Source of the DNA: Vulcanisaeta distributa JCM 11217
Lineage (GTDB): Archaea > Thermoproteota > Thermoprotei > Thermoproteales > Thermocladiaceae
Assembly: GCF_001316005.1 (NCBI RefSeq)
Contig: NZ_BBBJ01000004.1
Span: forward strand, 1 to 64,000
Length of the DNA stretch: 64,000 nt
Direction: 5' to 3'
Of this stretch, positions 63,070 to 64,000 are shown one piece after another. The notes beneath the pieces are model-generated. The model had not been told where the DNA came from, made no database searches, and was given only the letters and a program-made list of their open reading frames with translations. The translations under genes were made by a program, and so were the position numbers. Numbering within the stretch: the first letter of the stretch is position 1; every line of letters begins with the position of its first letter.

Positions 63070-63882
63070 GGGCAAACACCTCAAGCACCTTCTCAATACT
63101 AAGCCCAGCCTTAACACTATCAAAGTACCTCTTGATAATTTCGTAATCAGCCTTATAATAACCGTACATAGACGTCGGCCACGCACCCCCTTGGCGAATG
63201 CACAACCGCGGTTATCATGAAGCCAGGTATTGTTAATCGCTCTGGGTGCTCCCTAAAGTAATCCTCACTGACTATCTCCTCCGCCGTAACTATAACCTTC
63301 TTGGCAGCCTGAATCTTAAGTAAATCCTCGTATTTAGGGCCATAAATCTCAACATCACCCCCCCTCTCATCAGCCCTATGAACATGCACTAGGGCCACGT
63401 CAGGCCTTATCGCCTTAACCGCGACCAACTCCTGGTCATTAAACGGATCCCTAATCACCTTCCAAATACCCCTCTTGACGTTCAACGGGACTAAATCGCT
63501 ATCTAACGCTATTGCCGATGGCATGAAGGGAAGTCCATAAGCCCTGCACGGAGTCCCGCCATTACACCCTCACAAACATCCTCTATGAACTCCACCTCGC
63601 CACTCTCAACCATTCTCCTGAACCCAGGGGGGGCAATGCCGAAGTGCTCGAAGGTCACCATGGCAGCTCTAATTCTCTTAACCCTACCCGATATCGTTAA
63701 TAAATCGAAGGCAAGCCAGGTTCCCTATCCACCAGCGCCAAGTCCCTCTTATTTGACCTTGCTATGGCTATGGCCATAGACATGGGATTGCGGTGAAAGG
63801 ACATGCCTCCAATCGCTATTTCATCGCCATCGTTTATCAAATCTAATGCCTCGTTAATGCTCATTAACTTGTTCCTAGCCAT
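63062..63882 (-). CDS. CoA-transferase subunit A (glutaconate CoA-transferase-like)
   Basis: From the ATG at 63882: MSINEALDLINDGDEIAIGGMSFHRNP, then RAAMVTFEHFGIAPPGFRRMVESGEVEFIEDV, MPSAIALDSDLVPLN, and VKAIRPDVALVHVHRADERGGDVEIYGP. Breaks near 63713 (one G lost), near 63535 (three G where four fit) and at C5 63186-63190 (four needed, then GAWPTSMYGYYKADYEIIKRY). Repaired length about 275. It pairs with subunit B downstream. Confidence 0.8.
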
Positions 63883-63926
63883 TCGCAATCACGAGTACTA
63901 AATTACTTAAGTGGAGGTATTAAGTT

Positions 63927-64000
63927 TTACGATATGAACGCCTTAGGCGCAATTAGCACTTCATCGCCATCACTTAGATTAGTGAGCAAGCCCTTTAGCC
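63927..64000 (-). CDS. C-terminal end of a MoaD-like (ubiquitin-fold) protein, partial
   Basis: The window edge holds 24 codons reading LKGLLTNLSDGDEVLIAPKAFIS. The LxxLSDGDEV core is the same as at the ends of the two MoaD-like proteins at 42716-43336, but the tail KAFIS lacks diglycine. The N-terminal part lies beyond the window. Confidence 0.4.
   Translation of the reverse strand, partial: LKGLLTNLSDGDEVLIAPKAFIS

Overview
The window looks like chromosome from a hyperthermophilic crenarchaeon of the order Thermoproteales (Vulcanisaeta/Caldivirga-like is my guess; the genus is inference). The basis is a Cren7 chromatin protein, two copies of the Pyrobaculum-type PaREP2b repeat protein, an intron-bearing tRNA-Ala(GGC), a CdvA-like PRC-barrel protein, archaeal-type TyrRS, aRF1, GPN GTPase, isopentenyl phosphate kinase, GGPP synthase and Dph6. 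Many TATA boxes lie about 25-35 nt before the start codon, as expected for leaderless mRNAs. About 70 protein genes are packed with short spacers or 1-20 nt overlaps on both strands.

The dominant oddity is homopolymeric G or C. Runs of 7-8 G/C occur roughly once or more per kilobase, whereas A/T runs of that length are essentially absent. Where the protein family is well known, an in-frame G7 or G8 usually stands where the family consensus needs G4 or G5, so an extra Gly (or Pro on the other strand) sits inside near-invariant motifs of HemC, the radical-SAM methylthiotransferase, a prolidase, isopentenyl phosphate kinase and thiolase. About 30 other tracts have lengths of 5, 6, 7 or 8 that break the frame. 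In addition about 25 genes, including the single release factor aRF1, carry 1-nt deletions at short runs. I read the short deletions as consensus errors. The tracts may be a real slippage phenotype, a consensus artefact, or both. Coordinates below span the whole repaired gene, and breaks are noted in each entry.

Layout. 0-1.2 kb: 5' part of a PaREP2b repeat, a remnant of its divergent SWIM-finger partner, and a decayed Cren7 copy. 1.3-2.9 kb: blue-copper protein, small His-rich membrane protein, membrane-anchored winged-helix protein. 3-9 kb: FAH-family hydrolase, GltD-like flavoprotein, DUF89 phosphatase, eIF2B-like protein, YkgJ-like metal protein, DegT aminotransferase, Cren7. 9.2-18.9 kb: CdvA-like protein, RimK-like ligase, several small zinc or membrane proteins, PfkB kinase, prolidase, HD phosphohydrolase. 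19-28.6 kb: geranylgeranyl-reductase-like flavoprotein, TyrRS, DUF371, polyprenol-kinase-like protein, KARI-like protein, HemC, a P-loop protein, an HTH protein, an Ntn-hydrolase asparaginase. 28.6-37.4 kb: amidohydrolase, Dph6, malate dehydrogenase, Sua5, SufT-like and roadblock-like proteins, regulators, ornithine-cyclodeaminase-like enzyme, alpha/beta hydrolase. 37.5-45 kb: isoprenoid pair (IPK, GGPPS), thiolase, aRF1, two MoaD-like proteins, DUF1641, sulfide:quinone oxidoreductase. 45.3-54.5 kb: ABC permease, tRNA methylthiotransferase, surface protein, HAD, ModE-like regulator, GPN GTPase, MFS, membrane protein, tRNA-Ala.

54.6-61.2 kb is probably an acquired island. It is bounded on the left by the intact tRNA-Ala plus a decayed 3' end of kptA, and on the right by a 5' half of the same tRNA plus the intact kptA. 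Between them lie PaREP2b, a SWIM protein and an AT-rich block with a GMC oxidoreductase, a 4-TM protein, an unknown protein and a truncated MmgE/PrpD gene. 61.2-64 kb: kptA, an ACT-like protein, a two-subunit CoA-transferase and a partial MoaD-like gene.

Joint roles: IPK, GGPPS, the geranylgeranyl-reductase-like protein and the polyprenol-kinase-like protein fit archaeal lipid synthesis and salvage. SQR, DUF1641 and the cupredoxin fit sulfide oxidation and electron transport. Sua5, the methylthiotransferase, KptA, TyrRS and aRF1 serve tRNA and translation.
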